NCBI GenBank assembly: GCA_900696645.1
Contig: CAADGV010000007.1
Location: 186,001-250,000, forward strand
From: an uncultured Chlorobiota bacterium
GTDB taxonomy: Bacteria; Bacteroidota; Ignavibacteria; UBA10030; UBA6906
Direction: 5' to 3'
DNA length: 64,000 nt
Shown: one piece after another, positions 36,649 through 45,228 of the stretch
How the letters are laid out: every line of letters starts with the position of its first letter
How positions within the stretch are numbered: the stretch's first letter is position 1
Made by a program: the position numbers and the translations under genes
Notes under the pieces: model-generated
Database searches by the model: none
The model's input: the letters and a program-made list of their open reading frames with translations, nothing else
Told to the model about the DNA's origin: nothing

Positions 36649-36693
36649 CTACATTGAGATGTAGTAACCGAACGAGGGCAATTGAACTATCTT
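36649..36693 (+). promoter_or_regulatory. CYACAT-N4-ATGTAG palindrome with TATCTT hexamer (site 3)
   Basis: CTACAT-TGAG-ATGTAG (36649-36664) is a perfect palindrome in its arms. TATCTT at 36688-36693 begins 31.5 bp from its centre, as at sites 1 and 2. The predicted start, near 36700, places the palindrome at about -43, a usual activator position, and leaves a 24-base leader. Confidence 0.55.
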
Positions 36694-36723
36694 TATCATC
36701 AACAAAACATGAGGTACCAACCA

Positions 36724-37350
36724 ATGAAAAAACTTCTGATAATCTTGGCATTACTGACTGCGTCATTTTCGGCATCGCAGGCACAGGTCTCGTTTAGCGG
36801 CGGCCCGCACGGCGGATTGACATTCTCATCGTTTCCGCAAGGAGTAAAGGATTTTTACGGAATCGGGTTTGGCGGCGGCGCTCACGCAGATTTGAATATC
36901 GCCAGCTTTCTGACGACCCGGCTGAATTTTGATTACAACATGTTTCCTTCAGACAAGACGAAACTGAAGACGCAATTCAGAGTTACCGATCCGAACGGAA
37001 ATCCGACGAACGACTTCGATGTTACGGGCGGAAATGTCTCGATTATCGGAATGTCGTTGAATGGAATCGGCAAGATTCCGACGCATTCATCCGTTACTCC
37101 GTACGGCATGATCGGCTTCGGACTTCACATCCTGAACCAGAGTGAACTGAAGGTAACAGCCGGAGGAAATACCCTGCTCACCATTCCTTCTCCATCGAGT
37201 GACACGAATTTCGGAATGAACTTCGGCGCCGGTGTTGAATTCGGGCTGGGTAACAGGACGAAATTGTTTGTTGATGTGAAGTATGTGTTGATCTTCACCC
37301 AAAATGCAAATTCGTCGCATCTTCCGGTGACAGTAGGGTTTACGTTCTGA
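36724..37350 (+). CDS. Porin-family outer-membrane beta-barrel protein
   Basis: A 208-residue protein. ATG 36724 gives a classic signal peptide (MKKLLIILALLTASFSASQAQ). The mature part is glycine- and aromatic-rich with repeated GxxxG-like barrel strands (FSGGPHGGLTFSSF, GFGGGAHADLNIASF, GMNFGAGVEFGLG) and ends in a terminal phenylalanine (VTVGFTF), as expected for an eight-stranded barrel of the PorT/OMP_b-brl family. The palindrome upstream links it to the response-regulator regulon. Function unknown. Confidence 0.8.
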   Translation: MKKLLIILALLTASFSASQAQVSFSGGPHGGLTFSSFPQGVKDFYGIGFGGGAHADLNIASFLTTRLNFDYNMFPSDKTKLKTQFRVTDPNGNPTNDFDVTGGNVSIIGMSLNGIGKIPTHSSVTPYGMIGFGLHILNQSELKVTAGGNTLLTIPSPSSDTNFGMNFGAGVEFGLGNRTKLFVDVKYVLIFTQNANSSHLPVTVGFTF

Positions 37351-37438
37351 TGTTCTCGTCGGGTGCCGTCGCGAGCGGTTCGGCGCCCGGTACGTTCTCT
37401 GAAAATCAAACAATCTAATCAACGCAACAAGAAATATC

Positions 37439-37618
37439 ATGTTCGCATTCTTCACTCTCATACCTCTCCTTCAAAGCGCAGCAGACGCTCATGCAGCGCT
37501 CAGCAAGCCGACTTCCGTCAAGGAAGAAAGCAAGCGAAATGTAGGAGAGAAGAAGAGGTTCACGAGCAGACATTTATCGAAAACACACGCAGGGAAGAAG
37601 GCGGTTGTCAAATGCTAA
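37439..37618 (+). CDS. Possible 59-residue basic peptide (doubtful)
   Basis: A short frame starting MFAFFTLIPLLQSAADAHA, which resembles a weak export signal, followed by a Lys/Arg/Ser-rich tail. It overlaps the start of the next gene by seven bases. No ribosome site and no recognised family, so it may well be chance. A GC-rich inverted repeat without a T run lies just upstream (near 37368-37394). Confidence 0.22.
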   Translation: MFAFFTLIPLLQSAADAHAALSKPTSVKEESKRNVGEKKRFTSRHLSKTHAGKKAVVKC

Positions 37619-38694
37619 GAGCAATACAACATACAGGTTCAGCAATTGTCGGCGGCGTTATCTCGTCGTTTATTTTCATCGCCATTGGCGGGCGCTTTGC
37701 AATGCATGTGCTTGCGCTCTTCACACATCAACCGCTGACGTTCAGCATCGAAGGGACAATTGCAGCATTGGTGTTTTCGACATCGATTGGCGTCATAGGT
37801 GGAATCCTGTTCAGTCTGGTCGGTCGTCATTTACCCGGCTCTCAGGCGTCGAAAGGGGGGTATTTTGGACTATTGCTTTTCATTGTTCTTATACCGATGT
37901 TGCCAGCCCCAATTCAGGAGGACGCGCTTTCGCTTGGCAGATACATTCCGCTGGCAATCACAATCTTTGGACTTCTTCTCATGGGTTTCGGTGCAACGCT
38001 TTCGTTCCTGCACCGGAAGCTCGGCAGTGTACAAATGAGCCGGCACTCACACCCGGTCACACAGAACCCGGAGCAATCCGTCATTCACTTTTCCAATAAC
38101 AATATGGAGGATTCCATGAAAGTCTCACGCACCGCTGTTGTGTGCATTGTAGCGTTTGTTCTTCTCGCGCAAGCATCTTCGTCTGCGCAACAGAAGTCTG
38201 CCGAAGACAAGAAACTGATTCAACGAGGCGAATACCTCGTTACTCTGGGTGGATGTAATGATTGTCATACACCCAAGAAAATGGGGCCGCATGGCCCGGT
38301 GCTTGATGAATCACGACTTCTCTCTGGTCAACCTGCACACGAACCAATCCCTGAAATTCCGCAGGGCGTTCTCGCTCCGGATAAGTGGATGGCAGTCACC
38401 AACGGGCACCTGGCAGCATGGGCGGGTCCTTGGGGTGTCAGCTTTGCACGTAATCTCACGCCCGATGTCGAAACAGGGCTCGGCAGCTGGACTGAGGCGA
38501 TGTTCATCAAAACGTTGCGAACGGGCAAGCAAATGGGAGAAGGCCGTCCGATTTTACCCCCAATGCCGTGGGAAAACTTCGCCAAGCTTACGGATGCAGA
38601 CTTGAAAGCCATCTTCGCATATCTCAAATCATTGCCGCCGGTTCGCAACAGCGTGCATGACCCGATTCCCCCGGCCGGGGCTGACCACAAATAA
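37612..38694 (+). CDS. Four-helix membrane protein in frame with a c-type cytochrome
   Basis: A single uninterrupted frame of 360 residues. The first 140 form about four membrane helices (SAIVGGVISSFIFIAIGGRF onward). From residue 169 (ATG 38116, with its own ribosome site GGAGG at 38107-38110) comes a signal-peptide-like helix and then a monoheme cytochrome c. The heme is attached at CNDCH, and the family blocks KMGPHGPVLDESRLLSGQP, GPWGVSFARNLTPD and RPILPPMPWENFAKLTDADL follow. Either a fusion is made, in which the signal becomes a fifth helix and the heme domain faces the periplasm, or the cytochrome (192 residues) is also translated alone. A cupredoxin-like gene follows by 4 bp. Confidence 0.78.
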   Translation: MLRAIQHTGSAIVGGVISSFIFIAIGGRFAMHVLALFTHQPLTFSIEGTIAALVFSTSIGVIGGILFSLVGRHLPGSQASKGGYFGLLLFIVLIPMLPAPIQEDALSLGRYIPLAITIFGLLLMGFGATLSFLHRKLGSVQMSRHSHPVTQNPEQSVIHFSNNNMEDSMKVSRTAVVCIVAFVLLAQASSSAQQKSAEDKKLIQRGEYLVTLGGCNDCHTPKKMGPHGPVLDESRLLSGQPAHEPIPEIPQGVLAPDKWMAVTNGHLAAWAGPWGVSFARNLTPDVETGLGSWTEAMFIKTLRTGKQMGEGRPILPPMPWENFAKLTDADLKAIFAYLKSLPPVRNSVHDPIPPAGADHK

Positions 38695-38698
38695 ACGA

Positions 38699-39538
38699 AT
38701 GATGCTTGACATGAAAGCAGGAAACATTCAGCGACGAACCACCGTTCTTTTGGCTGCAGGCGTTGCGATTACCGTCAATCTCTTTGCTGCTCAACCGTAC
38801 AAGGCGATTGTAGTGAAGGAGGGAGGGACGATTTCCGGTGTTGTTCGATTACTGGGAAAGGCGCCGAGGCTGGGCTTCGATATCACGAAAGACAACGACT
38901 GGTGCGGGACGACGAAGAAGTCGCCGCGCCTTGTGGTTGGAGAAGAAAACGGCGTTGCCAACACCGTAATTTCGATAGAGGGGATTGTCGAAGGGAAGAA
39001 GCACGTCTCCGGCGGGAAGTATGTTCTCGACCAGAGGAAATGTGAATACGTTCCGCATGCTCTGCTGCTTCCAATGGGTTCGCCGCTGGAGATTGTGAAC
39101 AGCGACGCCGTTCTTCACAACGTGCATACGTATGAAGGCAACGGGCGGACGGTTTTCAATATCGCCCAGCCGATAAAAGGTGTTCGCTTTCCCGTGAAGG
39201 CTTCACAATTTGCTGTGCCGGGTGCGTACCACGCAACTTGCGATGCGGGCCATCCCTGGATGAGTGCTTACGTAATTGCGATGGAGCATCCCTATTATGC
39301 AATTACAGATGCGAATGGGAAATTCGAACTGAAAGATGTTCCTCCCGGAACGTACAAACTCACGATGTGGCACGAGGGAGTGAATGTTGCCCGAACCGAA
39401 TGGGATGGCAAGAAAGCGAAGGCCTACTACTACGAACCTCCGTATGAGGAAATCCGGGAAGTTGTTGTTCAGCCCAATGGGAATATCTTGGTTGACTTCA
39501 TGCTGGAATTGAGACCTGCAGCAATAGTGAAGAATTAG
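38699..39538 (+). CDS. Cupredoxin-like periplasmic protein with carboxypeptidase-regulatory-like domain
   Basis: A 279-residue exported protein. Candidate type I copper ligands are H in VLHNVHTYEG and C, H and M in ATCDAGHPWMSA, the His-Cys-His-Met set of plastocyanin-like sites. The C-terminal part (YAITDANGKFELKDVPPGTYKLTMWHEG) is a carboxypeptidase-regulatory-like beta-sandwich, so the copper-like segment appears inserted between two beta-rich regions. It begins 4 bp after the cytochrome gene. The pair suggests a small periplasmic electron-transfer chain. Metal binding is inferred from spacing only. Confidence 0.72.
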   Translation: MMLDMKAGNIQRRTTVLLAAGVAITVNLFAAQPYKAIVVKEGGTISGVVRLLGKAPRLGFDITKDNDWCGTTKKSPRLVVGEENGVANTVISIEGIVEGKKHVSGGKYVLDQRKCEYVPHALLLPMGSPLEIVNSDAVLHNVHTYEGNGRTVFNIAQPIKGVRFPVKASQFAVPGAYHATCDAGHPWMSAYVIAMEHPYYAITDANGKFELKDVPPGTYKLTMWHEGVNVARTEWDGKKAKAYYYEPPYEEIREVVVQPNGNILVDFMLELRPAAIVKN

Positions 39539-39563
39539 AGCTTTCCGTACAGATTTGTTTATG

Positions 39564-39597
39564 AAGGCACTTCACCGTTTGTGTGGGTGCCTTTTCT
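39564..39597 (+). terminator. Intrinsic terminator after the cupredoxin-like gene
   Basis: AAGGCAC (39564-39570) pairs with GTGCCTT (39587-39593), followed by TTTCT. The stem is 7 bp with a long loop. Confidence 0.6.
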
Positions 39598-39841
39598 ACT
39601 TCTATGCCTCTGATGCTTGACGAAATGTCAACATCAACCGTCGTTTTTTCATTCCCCTCTGAAATCATTTCACCACTCCTCTGACGAAGTGACATCGCAT
39701 GAAACTGCGGCAGATGTTGATAGCTTCATAACCTTTTAATTTGAAGGACTTTCCCTGTTGCGGCGTGAATGGCACACGCGTTGAATACTGATAGGCAGAA
39801 CACCAGAATTCATCAAAACAAAAAATTCAGGAGGATCAACG
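39598..39841. other. Upstream region of the small heat-shock operon
   Basis: No gene was seen in about 245 bases. A palindrome TTGAC-N5-GTCAA occupies 39617-39631 and could be a regulator site for the heat-shock genes. No CIRCE element and no clear sigma-32-type promoter was recognised. The ribosome site CAGGAGG precedes the first gene. Confidence 0.4.
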
Positions 39842-40288
39842 ATGTTAGTCCAAGTACGCCGCTATCCAACCATCAATCCGCTGTTGAGCGAGATCGCCGA
39901 TTTCGAACGCCAGGTGGCAAAGGTGTTTGATAGTTTTCTTTCGGGCGAGGCGCAAGTCAGCCGGTCCTATGCTCCGCCGATGGATATTGTCGAGAACGAC
40001 AACGAGACGCTTGTCGTTACAGCGCTTTCCGGTATGAGCAAAGACGACGTGAAGATTTCGGTTGAGAACGACATTCTTACCATCTCCGGCACACGCAAGG
40101 AAAATCAACTGCCCGAAAAAGCCCGGTGGGTAAGGAATGAAATCCGGACAGGCCAATTCACACGCTCAATCCGCCTGCCGAAAGGAACGGATTCAGGAAA
40201 AATCTCAGCCGAGATGAACGACGGCCTGTTGAAGATCGTGTTGCCGAAGGCCGAGGAAGTGAAACCGCGTGAAATTCGTGTCCAATAA
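39842..40288 (+). CDS. Small heat-shock protein (Hsp20/alpha-crystallin), copy 1
   Basis: A 148-residue ATP-independent holdase that keeps unfolding proteins soluble. The alpha-crystallin domain covers about residues 40-140, with PPMDIVENDNETLVVTALSG at its start and the conserved strand MNDGLLKIVLPKAEE near the end. The last residues REIRVQ contain the I-x-V-type motif used in oligomer assembly. First of three consecutive Hsp20 genes, 26 bp before the next. Confidence 0.93.
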   Translation: MLVQVRRYPTINPLLSEIADFERQVAKVFDSFLSGEAQVSRSYAPPMDIVENDNETLVVTALSGMSKDDVKISVENDILTISGTRKENQLPEKARWVRNEIRTGQFTRSIRLPKGTDSGKISAEMNDGLLKIVLPKAEEVKPREIRVQ

Positions 40289-40314
40289 GATTGCGAAAGA
40301 AAGGAGGAAACCAT

Positions 40315-40710
40315 ATGTCAACCAACAATGATGTCACAGTCGTGCAGCAGGATAACACAGCGATGATCCGAAAGCCCGACCCGGTTGCGACCGTCACGCC
40401 GCTGGCTGACATCTACGAGACGCCCGACGCGTACGTGTTGCTGCTCGACATGCCGGGAGCAACGAAGGACTCGATCAGCATAACGATGGATCAATCAACC
40501 CTCGTGATTCGGGCGAGTGTTGAAGGCTATGTAAGAGAAAACGCGACGCTTCTGTTCAACGAAATCCCCGGCGTTGGTTTTCAACGGACATTCAACCTCA
40601 CCGACGGCATTGACCGTGACAATGTGGACGCACGATACGAAAACGGCGTGCTGATGGTGAAGTTGCTGAAGAAAGAAGAATTGAAACCGCGAGAAATCCG
40701 GATTCAATAA
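40315..40710 (+). CDS. Small heat-shock protein (Hsp20), copy 2, divergent
   Basis: A 131-residue Hsp20 protein. ATG 40315 is preceded by the strong ribosome site AAAGGAGG. The alpha-crystallin domain starts at TPLADIYETPDAYVLLLDMPG and ends with YENGVLMVKLLKKEELKPRE. The N-terminal arm is hydrophilic and short, unlike copies 1 and 3, and the sequence is clearly divergent from them. Members of this kind can form mixed oligomers with their neighbours; that is inferred. Confidence 0.9.
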   Translation: MSTNNDVTVVQQDNTAMIRKPDPVATVTPLADIYETPDAYVLLLDMPGATKDSISITMDQSTLVIRASVEGYVRENATLLFNEIPGVGFQRTFNLTDGIDRDNVDARYENGVLMVKLLKKEELKPREIRIQ

Positions 40711-40764
40711 CCGGTAATCACATTCACAGTATAACACACTACACAATCAGGAAGGAGGCTTATT

Positions 40765-41235
40765 ATGTCACTCGTACGTTGGAACCCGGTTCGCGATTTA
40801 GCGACCTTTCCTTCTGACATTGTAAGCATGCAGAAGGAGATCAATCACATGTTCGACCGCTTCTTCCGGGGCGGTACGCTGGAGGAAGGCGACATTATGC
40901 CGACCACGTGGCTGCCCGCGGTCGACCTCGTTGAGAAGGACAACGAGTTTGTTGCCAAAGTGGAACTTCCCGGCGTCAACAAAGACGATGTGAAGATTAC
41001 GCTGCAGGAAAACATTCTCACCATCAGGGGCGAGAAGAAGGAAGAGAAGGAAACAAAAGAATCCAGCTATCATCGTCTCGAACGAAGCTACGGCTCATTC
41101 CAGAGATCCTTCACGCTTCCGACAACGGTCAAGGCCGACAAAGTCGAAGCACAGTACAAGGATGGCATCCTGACGATCAACCTGCCTAAAGCCGAAGAGG
41201 CGAAGCGCAAGCAGATCGAGGTGAAGGTTCGGTAA
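40765..41235 (+). CDS. Small heat-shock protein (Hsp20), copy 3
   Basis: A 156-residue classical class A-type Hsp20. MSLVRWNPVRDL is the usual start, WLPAVDLVEKDNEFVAKVELPG opens the alpha-crystallin domain, and YHRLERSYGSFQRSFTLP and YKDGILTINLPKAEEAK are the family's most conserved strands. The ribosome site is AAGGAGG. A long stem-loop follows the gene and separates it from lon. Confidence 0.95.
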   Translation: MSLVRWNPVRDLATFPSDIVSMQKEINHMFDRFFRGGTLEEGDIMPTTWLPAVDLVEKDNEFVAKVELPGVNKDDVKITLQENILTIRGEKKEEKETKESSYHRLERSYGSFQRSFTLPTTVKADKVEAQYKDGILTINLPKAEEAKRKQIEVKVR

Positions 41236-41271
41236 CGCGTGAAGCGCAAAGGCCGCTAACTACATAGCAAC

Positions 41272-41325
41272 AACGGGCATCGATGCTGGTTATGGTGGGA
41301 TTGCATCGGTTGCCCGTTTGTTTGT
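41272..41325 (+). terminator. Strong terminator after the Hsp20 genes
   Basis: AACGGGCATCGATGC (41272-41286) pairs with GCATCGGTTGCCCGTT (41303-41318) with one bulged base, followed by a TTTG-TTTG run. It closes the three-gene heat-shock unit. Confidence 0.82.
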
Positions 41326-41410
41326 CTGTAACGTCGACGGCAAATTGAAAGAAACGAATTAAATCAGGAAGATGTTTCAAGCAGTGAAGACCCATTGAAA
41401 GGCTGAAGCA

Positions 41411-43786
41411 ATGAAGAAAACACAAGTCCCGCAGGCTCTGGCGGTATTACCACTCCGAAATTCGGTGTTTTTCCCGGGGCAAATCATGCCGTTGTCAGTT
41501 GGACGGGAAAGCAGCATCCGCGTAATCGAGGAGGCGCTCAAAGATGACGGGCACATCGTCATCGTTGCCCAAACAGACGGAAGCATCGAGAAGCCGACGG
41601 AGAAGGATATTCACTGGGTGGGAACCCTCGCCAAAGTACTGAAGCAATTCACCCTTGCCGACGGCACGCGCAGTGTACTGATGCAAGGGATTGAACGCGT
41701 ACAGCTTCTTTCCATCTTGCATGCTGAACCGTATCTCCGAGCCGTTGTCCGTTCCGTTGAGGAAACGACAGAGGCCGGTATGGAAATCGACGCAATGGCG
41801 ACAAACATCAAAAGTCTCTTCAAGAAAGTCGTCGAACTCTCGCCGAATCTGAGTGAAGAACACCTTACAGTCATTTTGAACACTGAAGATCATAGCGTAA
41901 TGGTCGACAGCGCGACATCGATGCTGCCGGTTTCTGTCGAGGAGAAACAAAAAATTCTGGAGACATTCGATCTTCGGAAGCGACTTGAAGAATTGACGCT
42001 CGTTCTCACAACGTTTGTTCAGAAGCTTGAGCTGGGGAGCAAAATCCAGTCTGAAGTTCAGGACGGCATTAATAAAACTCAGCGGGAGTATTATTTGCGC
42101 GAGCAGCTGAAGGCCATCAAAAAAGAGTTGGGAGAGGATGATGAAGGCGTCGAACTGACCGAGCTTCGCAAGCGTATCGATGATGCCCATCTTCCCGAAG
42201 AGGCGTTGAAAGTTGCTGAAAAAGAACTGAAGCGCCTCTCGCAAATGAACCAGGCCTCAGCCGAATATACTGTCAGCAGAACGTATCTTGATTGGATTCT
42301 CGACTTGCCGTGGAGTGTGAGTACTGAAGACAATCTCGACATCAAGAAGGCGAAGGAAGTTCTCGAAAATGATCACTACGGTTTGGATAAAGTGAAGAAG
42401 AGAATTCTGGAGTATCTCGCCGTTCGGAAGTTGAAGAACGATATGCGCGGCCCCATTCTTGTGTTCGTCGGCCCGCCGGGTGTCGGCAAAACCTCCCTTG
42501 GCCGCTCGATTGCGAATGCGCTCGGCAGGAAGTTCGTCCGCATTTCGCTCGGCGGCGTGCATGATGAAGCGGAAATTCGCGGACACCGGAGAACCTATAT
42601 CGGGGCGTTACCCGGCAGGATTATTCAAGGACTCCGCAAGGCCGGCTCCAACAATCCCGTTTTCATGCTCGACGAAGTAGATAAGGTGGGAAATGATTTC
42701 CGCGGCGACCCGTCGGCGGCTTTGCTTGAAGTTCTTGATCCGGAACAGAACTCGACATTCAGCGACCACTACCTTGAGATACCTTTCGATCTCTCAAAAG
42801 TCATGTTCATAGCAACGGCCAACATGATCGAACCGGTACCTCCGGCGTTGCGCGACAGAATGGAGATTATTGACATTCCAAGCTATGTCGAGGACGAGAA
42901 GCTTCATATTGCAAAACGATTTCTTTTACCGAAGCAGGCGAAAGAGCACGGGCTGCAACTTGAACAGTTTGAAGTGACAGATGATGCCATGCGGGGAATT
43001 ATCTCGGGCTACACACGTGAAGCAGGCGTTCGGAATCTCGAACGAAAAATAGCCACGGTCGCCCGCGGCGTTGCAAAGGATGTCGCCGAAGGGACGATAA
43101 CGAAAGCTACCGTTGGCAAAGACAATCTTACCAAATATCTCGGACAGCAGAAGTTCTTTCCCGATGTTGCCGAGCGCATCAATCGTCCGGGTATCGCCGT
43201 CGGGCTTGCCTGGACTCCTGTAGGCGGAGACATTCTCTTCATCGAGGCTACAAAGATGAAAGGGAAGGGAAATCTCACACTCACCGGTCAACTTGGTGAC
43301 GTGATGAAAGAATCGGTGCAGGCAGCGATGAGTTTCATTTCATCTCACGCAAAAGAACTCGGGTTGGATGAGAATTTCCGGAATGAAACCGATATTCACG
43401 TCCACGTTCCCGCGGGCGCAATCCCGAAAGACGGCCCGTCCGCCGGGGTGACAATGTTGACGGCATTGACATCGCTTCTTACGGATCGTTTGGTTCGAAA
43501 CGATCTTGCAATGACAGGAGAGATAACGCTGCGAGGAGCCGTGCTGCCGATCGGCGGAGTGAAGGAAAAAGTAATCGCAGCGAATCGTGCAGGCATCAGA
43601 ACTGTTCTGCTGCCGGAGCGCAACAAGCTCGACCTTGATGATGTTCCGAAGAGCGCGTTGGAAGGCATGACGTTCCATTTCGTGAAAGAGATGGCGGATG
43701 TGCTGAAGCTTGCACTCCTTTCCAAAGAAGATTCAGAAAGGAACCGGATGGGAGAGTTCAGTCTCGATGCCGTAGCCATGAACTGA
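41411..43786 (+). CDS. lon: ATP-dependent protease La (Lon)
   Basis: A 791-residue cytosolic AAA+ protease that degrades damaged and regulatory proteins. The N-terminal substrate-binding domain begins at [19 protein letters not shown], Walker A is GPPGVGKTS near residue 355, Walker B is VFMLDEVDK, and the serine protease domain has the catalytic serine in PKDGPSAGV and the lysine in [14 protein letters not shown]. Length and domain order are standard. Placement after three small heat-shock genes forms a proteostasis block, although a terminator lies between them. Confidence 0.97.
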   Translation: MKKTQVPQALAVLPLRNSVFFPGQIMPLSVGRESSIRVIEEALKDDGHIVIVAQTDGSIEKPTEKDIHWVGTLAKVLKQFTLADGTRSVLMQGIERVQLLSILHAEPYLRAVVRSVEETTEAGMEIDAMATNIKSLFKKVVELSPNLSEEHLTVILNTEDHSVMVDSATSMLPVSVEEKQKILETFDLRKRLEELTLVLTTFVQKLELGSKIQSEVQDGINKTQREYYLREQLKAIKKELGEDDEGVELTELRKRIDDAHLPEEALKVAEKELKRLSQMNQASAEYTVSRTYLDWILDLPWSVSTEDNLDIKKAKEVLENDHYGLDKVKKRILEYLAVRKLKNDMRGPILVFVGPPGVGKTSLGRSIANALGRKFVRISLGGVHDEAEIRGHRRTYIGALPGRIIQGLRKAGSNNPVFMLDEVDKVGNDFRGDPSAALLEVLDPEQNSTFSDHYLEIPFDLSKVMFIATANMIEPVPPALRDRMEIIDIPSYVEDEKLHIAKRFLLPKQAKEHGLQLEQFEVTDDAMRGIISGYTREAGVRNLERKIATVARGVAKDVAEGTITKATVGKDNLTKYLGQQKFFPDVAERINRPGIAVGLAWTPVGGDILFIEATKMKGKGNLTLTGQLGDVMKESVQAAMSFISSHAKELGLDENFRNETDIHVHVPAGAIPKDGPSAGVTMLTALTSLLTDRLVRNDLAMTGEITLRGAVLPIGGVKEKVIAANRAGIRTVLLPERNKLDLDDVPKSALEGMTFHFVKEMADVLKLALLSKEDSERNRMGEFSLDAVAMN

Positions 43787-43816
43787 GAACCCGGGCGTTT
43801 CCCGTCGGAGAAAATG

Positions 43817-43849
43817 AAAGGCGCCAGCCGAGGGGATGGCGCCTTTTTC
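43817..43849 (+). terminator. Intrinsic terminator after lon
   Basis: A perfect 10-bp stem (AAAGGCGCCA 43817-43826 with TGGCGCCTTT 43837-43846) with a 10-base loop and T run. Confidence 0.92.
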
Positions 43850-43876
43850 TATTCCTTGTGTACCCGCGCTAACTCG

Positions 43877-43905
43877 TTGACTTTCACCCCTTAGTTTCGT
43901 ACAAT
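43877..43905 (+). promoter_or_regulatory. Promoter for sppA
   Basis: TTGACT (43877-43882), 17 bases, TACAAT (43900-43905). The start of transcription would fall near 43912, about 40 bases before the sppA ATG. Confidence 0.75.
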
Positions 43906-43950
43906 GCTGTGTAAAATAATCACTTACAGCACTTCACTCTCTTCTCTGAA

Positions 43951-44859
43951 ATGTCAAAATCGACAAAGTGGTTTCTGCTTATCTTTTCCATGCTGGTGGT
44001 CGTGGGCGTTGTGTTCACATTCCTGTTCTATTCAGCAATCAGGTCGGTGAGTGACGGTTCAAAGGAGGTTGTTACCGTTGGGCGCGGAGCCAAACTTGCA
44101 CTCGTGGAACTTGTCGGCGAAATCCGATCCTCCGAAGATATTATCAGGCAACTGAAGAAGTACCGTGAAGACTCATCCATTAAAGGAATTCTCCTTCGTA
44201 TTGATTCCCCGGGCGGAGCAGTTGTTCCGAGCCAGGAAATGTATGAAGAAGTTCGCAAGACCCGCGACGTGAAACCCGTTGTTGTTTCGATGGGGTCACT
44301 TGCTGCGAGCGGCGGATACTACGTGGCAGTCGGTGCCACAAAACTCGTTGCAAATCGCGGCACACTTACAGGAAGCATTGGTGTGATTGCTGAGTTCCTG
44401 CAAGTGCAGGAAGCGATGAAGAAGTTGGGCGTTGATATCAAGACTGTGAAATCGGGGAAGTTGAAGGATGCTGGCACACCGGTGCGCAACATGTCCGCCG
44501 AAGCGGAGAAGTATTTTCAATGGCTGCTGGATGATGTACACCGGCAGTTCGTTACCGTTGTTGAGCAGGAACGGAAACTGAAGCACTCCGATGCCCTTGC
44601 CCTTTCAGATGGACGTGTGTACACGGGCGAACAGGCAATCGAGTTGGGTTTGGTCGACACACTTGGAACATACGAAGATGCCGTGCGGATCGCCGCAGAG
44701 CTTTCCGGCATTGACGGCGATCCGGCCATTGTAAAGGAGCGGGAGAAGAAGAAATTCTTTGACAGAATGTTTGGAGATGTCGGCGAAAGCATTTCGGATA
44801 TCAAAGAGGCGATCTTACAGAAGCCGATTATGTCGTATCGCTTCATTGGACCTTTTTGA
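43951..44859 (+). CDS. sppA: Signal peptide peptidase SppA, short form
   Basis: A 302-residue membrane-anchored serine peptidase that digests cleaved signal peptides. An N-terminal anchor (WFLLIFSMLVVVGVVFTFLFY) is followed by one S49 domain. SIKGILLRIDSPGGAVVPSQ is the family block, the nucleophile serine lies in GSLAASGGYYVA, and the general-base lysine is in KSGKLKDAGTP. One S49 domain rather than two matches the half-size forms of Gram-positives and many Bacteroidota. It has its own promoter. Confidence 0.93.
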   Translation: MSKSTKWFLLIFSMLVVVGVVFTFLFYSAIRSVSDGSKEVVTVGRGAKLALVELVGEIRSSEDIIRQLKKYREDSSIKGILLRIDSPGGAVVPSQEMYEEVRKTRDVKPVVVSMGSLAASGGYYVAVGATKLVANRGTLTGSIGVIAEFLQVQEAMKKLGVDIKTVKSGKLKDAGTPVRNMSAEAEKYFQWLLDDVHRQFVTVVEQERKLKHSDALALSDGRVYTGEQAIELGLVDTLGTYEDAVRIAAELSGIDGDPAIVKEREKKKFFDRMFGDVGESISDIKEAILQKPIMSYRFIGPF

Positions 44860-44916
44860 GTTGTTACGTAGAAACCAAGAACGTTATTTCATCACCACAA
44901 TACAGGAGGGTTTGAG

Positions 44917-45225
44917 TTGACCAAAGCCGATATTGTTGACCGCATTGCGACAGGAACAGGTCTGACCAAAGTCGATACAGAAGCGGTGGTGGATGGTTTC
45001 ATCCTGACCGTGATTGACGCAATGAAGGAGGGGAAGAATATCGAGATTCGCGGGTTCGGAAGTTTCAAAGTCAAGAAGCGCAAGGGGCGTGTGGCGCGCA
45101 ATCCTCGAACCGGTGAGCAAGTCATGGTTGACGAACACTGGGTGCCGCTCTTCAAAGTGTCGAAAGAAGTAAAACAGGCTGTGAACGAAAACCTCTCGAA
45201 AATGCCCCAAGTGTCCGGAGGGTGA
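44917..45225 (+). CDS. HU/IHF family DNA-binding protein
   Basis: A 102-residue histone-like DNA-bending protein. The dimer core is TKADIVDRIATGTGLTK, and the DNA-intercalating arm is IRGFGSFKVKKRKGRVARNPRTG, with the proline in ARNPRTG. Translation starts at TTG 44917, supported by the ribosome site CAGGAGGG at the right distance. The next gene begins 3 bp after its stop, so the two are likely cotranscribed. Confidence 0.93.
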   Translation: MTKADIVDRIATGTGLTKVDTEAVVDGFILTVIDAMKEGKNIEIRGFGSFKVKKRKGRVARNPRTGEQVMVDEHWVPLFKVSKEVKQAVNENLSKMPQVSGG

Positions 45226-45228
45226 TGA

